This document shows, in pieces, positions 63,561-64,000 of a stretch of 64,000 nucleotides of DNA. Every line of letters starts with the position of its first letter. Position 1 is the stretch's first letter. Source of the DNA: Meghimatium bilineatum (taxonomy: Eukaryota > Mollusca > Gastropoda > Stylommatophora > Philomycidae); the NCBI GenBank assembly GCA_034231615.1, contig CM067304.1, positions 22,254,589 to 22,318,588 of the forward strand, written 5' to 3'. The notes under the pieces are model-generated. The model was not told the origin of the DNA and did no database searches. It worked only from the letters and a program-made list of their open reading frames with translations. Made by a program: the position numbers and the translations under genes.

Positions 63561-64000
63561 TATTAAACACAAATAGGTCTTGCTGTTTAGTACGTCAAAA
63601 CTCAGTGTTTTGTGGCATATTACTCACAAATTGGGTGTACTGCAGCTTACTACACTTGAATTGAGTGTATTCTGGCCTGTTACACATGACTTCGTTGTTT
63701 TGCAGCTTAATAACTAAGAACACTGGCGTATTACACACAAATTAGGTCTCTTGCTGTTTAGTACGTCAAAACTCAGTGTTCTATGGCATATTACTCACAA
63801 ATTGGGCATACTGCAGCATACTACACCAGAAATTGCAGTCTGGACACACTAATTTGGTGTATTCTAGCTTACTACGTTAGAACTCGGTGTATTCTGGCAT
63901 ATTACTCACAAATTCATTGTTCTGAAGCTTACTACACTAGAAATGAGTCTATTCTGGCCTATAAGACATCATTTCGTTGTATTGCAGCATAATACGTCAG
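63561..64000 (+). repeat. Final B unit, cut by the window edge
   Basis: Ordinary array B sequence continues to the last base, which falls in monomer iii (gcagcataatacgtcag). Nothing suggests that the array ends here. The distinctive attaaacacaaataggtc at 63,563 marks the end of the 4057-bp duplication. Confidence 0.85.

Larger units (their letters stand above)
38796..64000 (+). repeat. Satellite array B: about 56 copies of a 451-bp trimeric higher-order repeat
   Basis: Landmarks such as gttctatggcatattac, gaaattgcagtctgg and catcatttcgttatattg recur every 450-451 bp to the window end, all in one orientation and without insertions of other DNA. Each unit holds three monomers of the A family: i (169 bp), ii (111 bp) and iii (171 bp). 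One full consensus unit is 37.7% GC. Units of 450 bp have aaataggtcttg where 451-bp units have aaattaggtcttg. Two unit flavours tend to alternate: one preceded by cactcgtgaattatacac with cacgaatttggtg, the other by cactggcgtattacacac with cactaatttggtg, giving a looser 902-bp period. A few units carry an extra monomer (about 611-621 bp). HindIII should release mainly about 451 bp here, against 171 bp in array A. The array is cut by the right window edge. Confidence 0.96.

Noticed and set aside
1..64000. Gene for a tandem-repeat protein (decapeptide or 57-residue repeats)
   Set aside because: Stops recur every few hundred bases in every frame, the B unit length is not a multiple of three, no non-repeat exon or promoter is visible, and frame-breaking variants were amplified freely.
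1..64000. tRNA, rRNA or other structured RNA genes, transposons, LTRs, telomere repeats
   Set aside because: No unique segment long enough to hold them exists. I saw no terminal inverted repeats, target-site duplications, telomere-like short repeats or long hairpins.

Overview
The window is a single uninterrupted block of tandem satellite DNA. I find no protein gene, RNA gene, transposon, CRISPR array or unique sequence. A 64-kb gene-free array with nested repeat orders, all in one orientation, points to a eukaryotic chromosome (centromeric, pericentromeric or other heterochromatin), probably from a long-read assembly. I do not recognise the family and cannot name the species. The array runs off both window ends, so its true size is unknown.

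Layout: (1) About 1-38,795 is array A: some 227 head-to-tail copies of a 171-bp monomer, about 38% GC. Each monomer resolves into six related sub-repeats of 30+30+30+30+30+21 bp, so the deepest unit is a 30-bp protorepeat whose sixth copy lost 9 bp. (2) At about 38,784-38,806 the array switches to a second organisation. (3) About 38,796-64,000 is array B: about 56 copies of a 451-bp higher-order repeat (HOR) made of three monomers of the same family, of 169, 111 and 171 bp. By hand comparison the B monomers are about 87-88% identical to A.

Both arrays carry a further layer of recent segmental tandem duplications. In A the offsets are 1371, 2052, 4110, 3252, 2565, 1881 and 4100 bp. In B they are 1522, 3139, 900, 901 and 4057 bp. 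All were read from shared private variants. Three of them, in different places, are close to 4.1 kb. More degenerate monomers sit at the A/B boundary (about 37.7-42.3 kb) and in one patch inside B (about 53.3-54.8 kb). This is the pattern expected when unequal exchange homogenises array interiors better than edges.

Many open frames of 65-165 codons exist on both strands, but they are by-products of the repeat. The 30-bp unit is a multiple of three, so a 10-residue pattern recurs until a point mutation makes a stop. The open frame in A differs from that in B, the 451-bp unit is not a multiple of three, and long frames occur on the opposite strand too. I therefore annotate no CDS. Functional ideas (centromere, satellite transcripts) are inference only. 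Coordinates of duplication blocks are approximate, because one identical repeat passes into the next without a visible edge.
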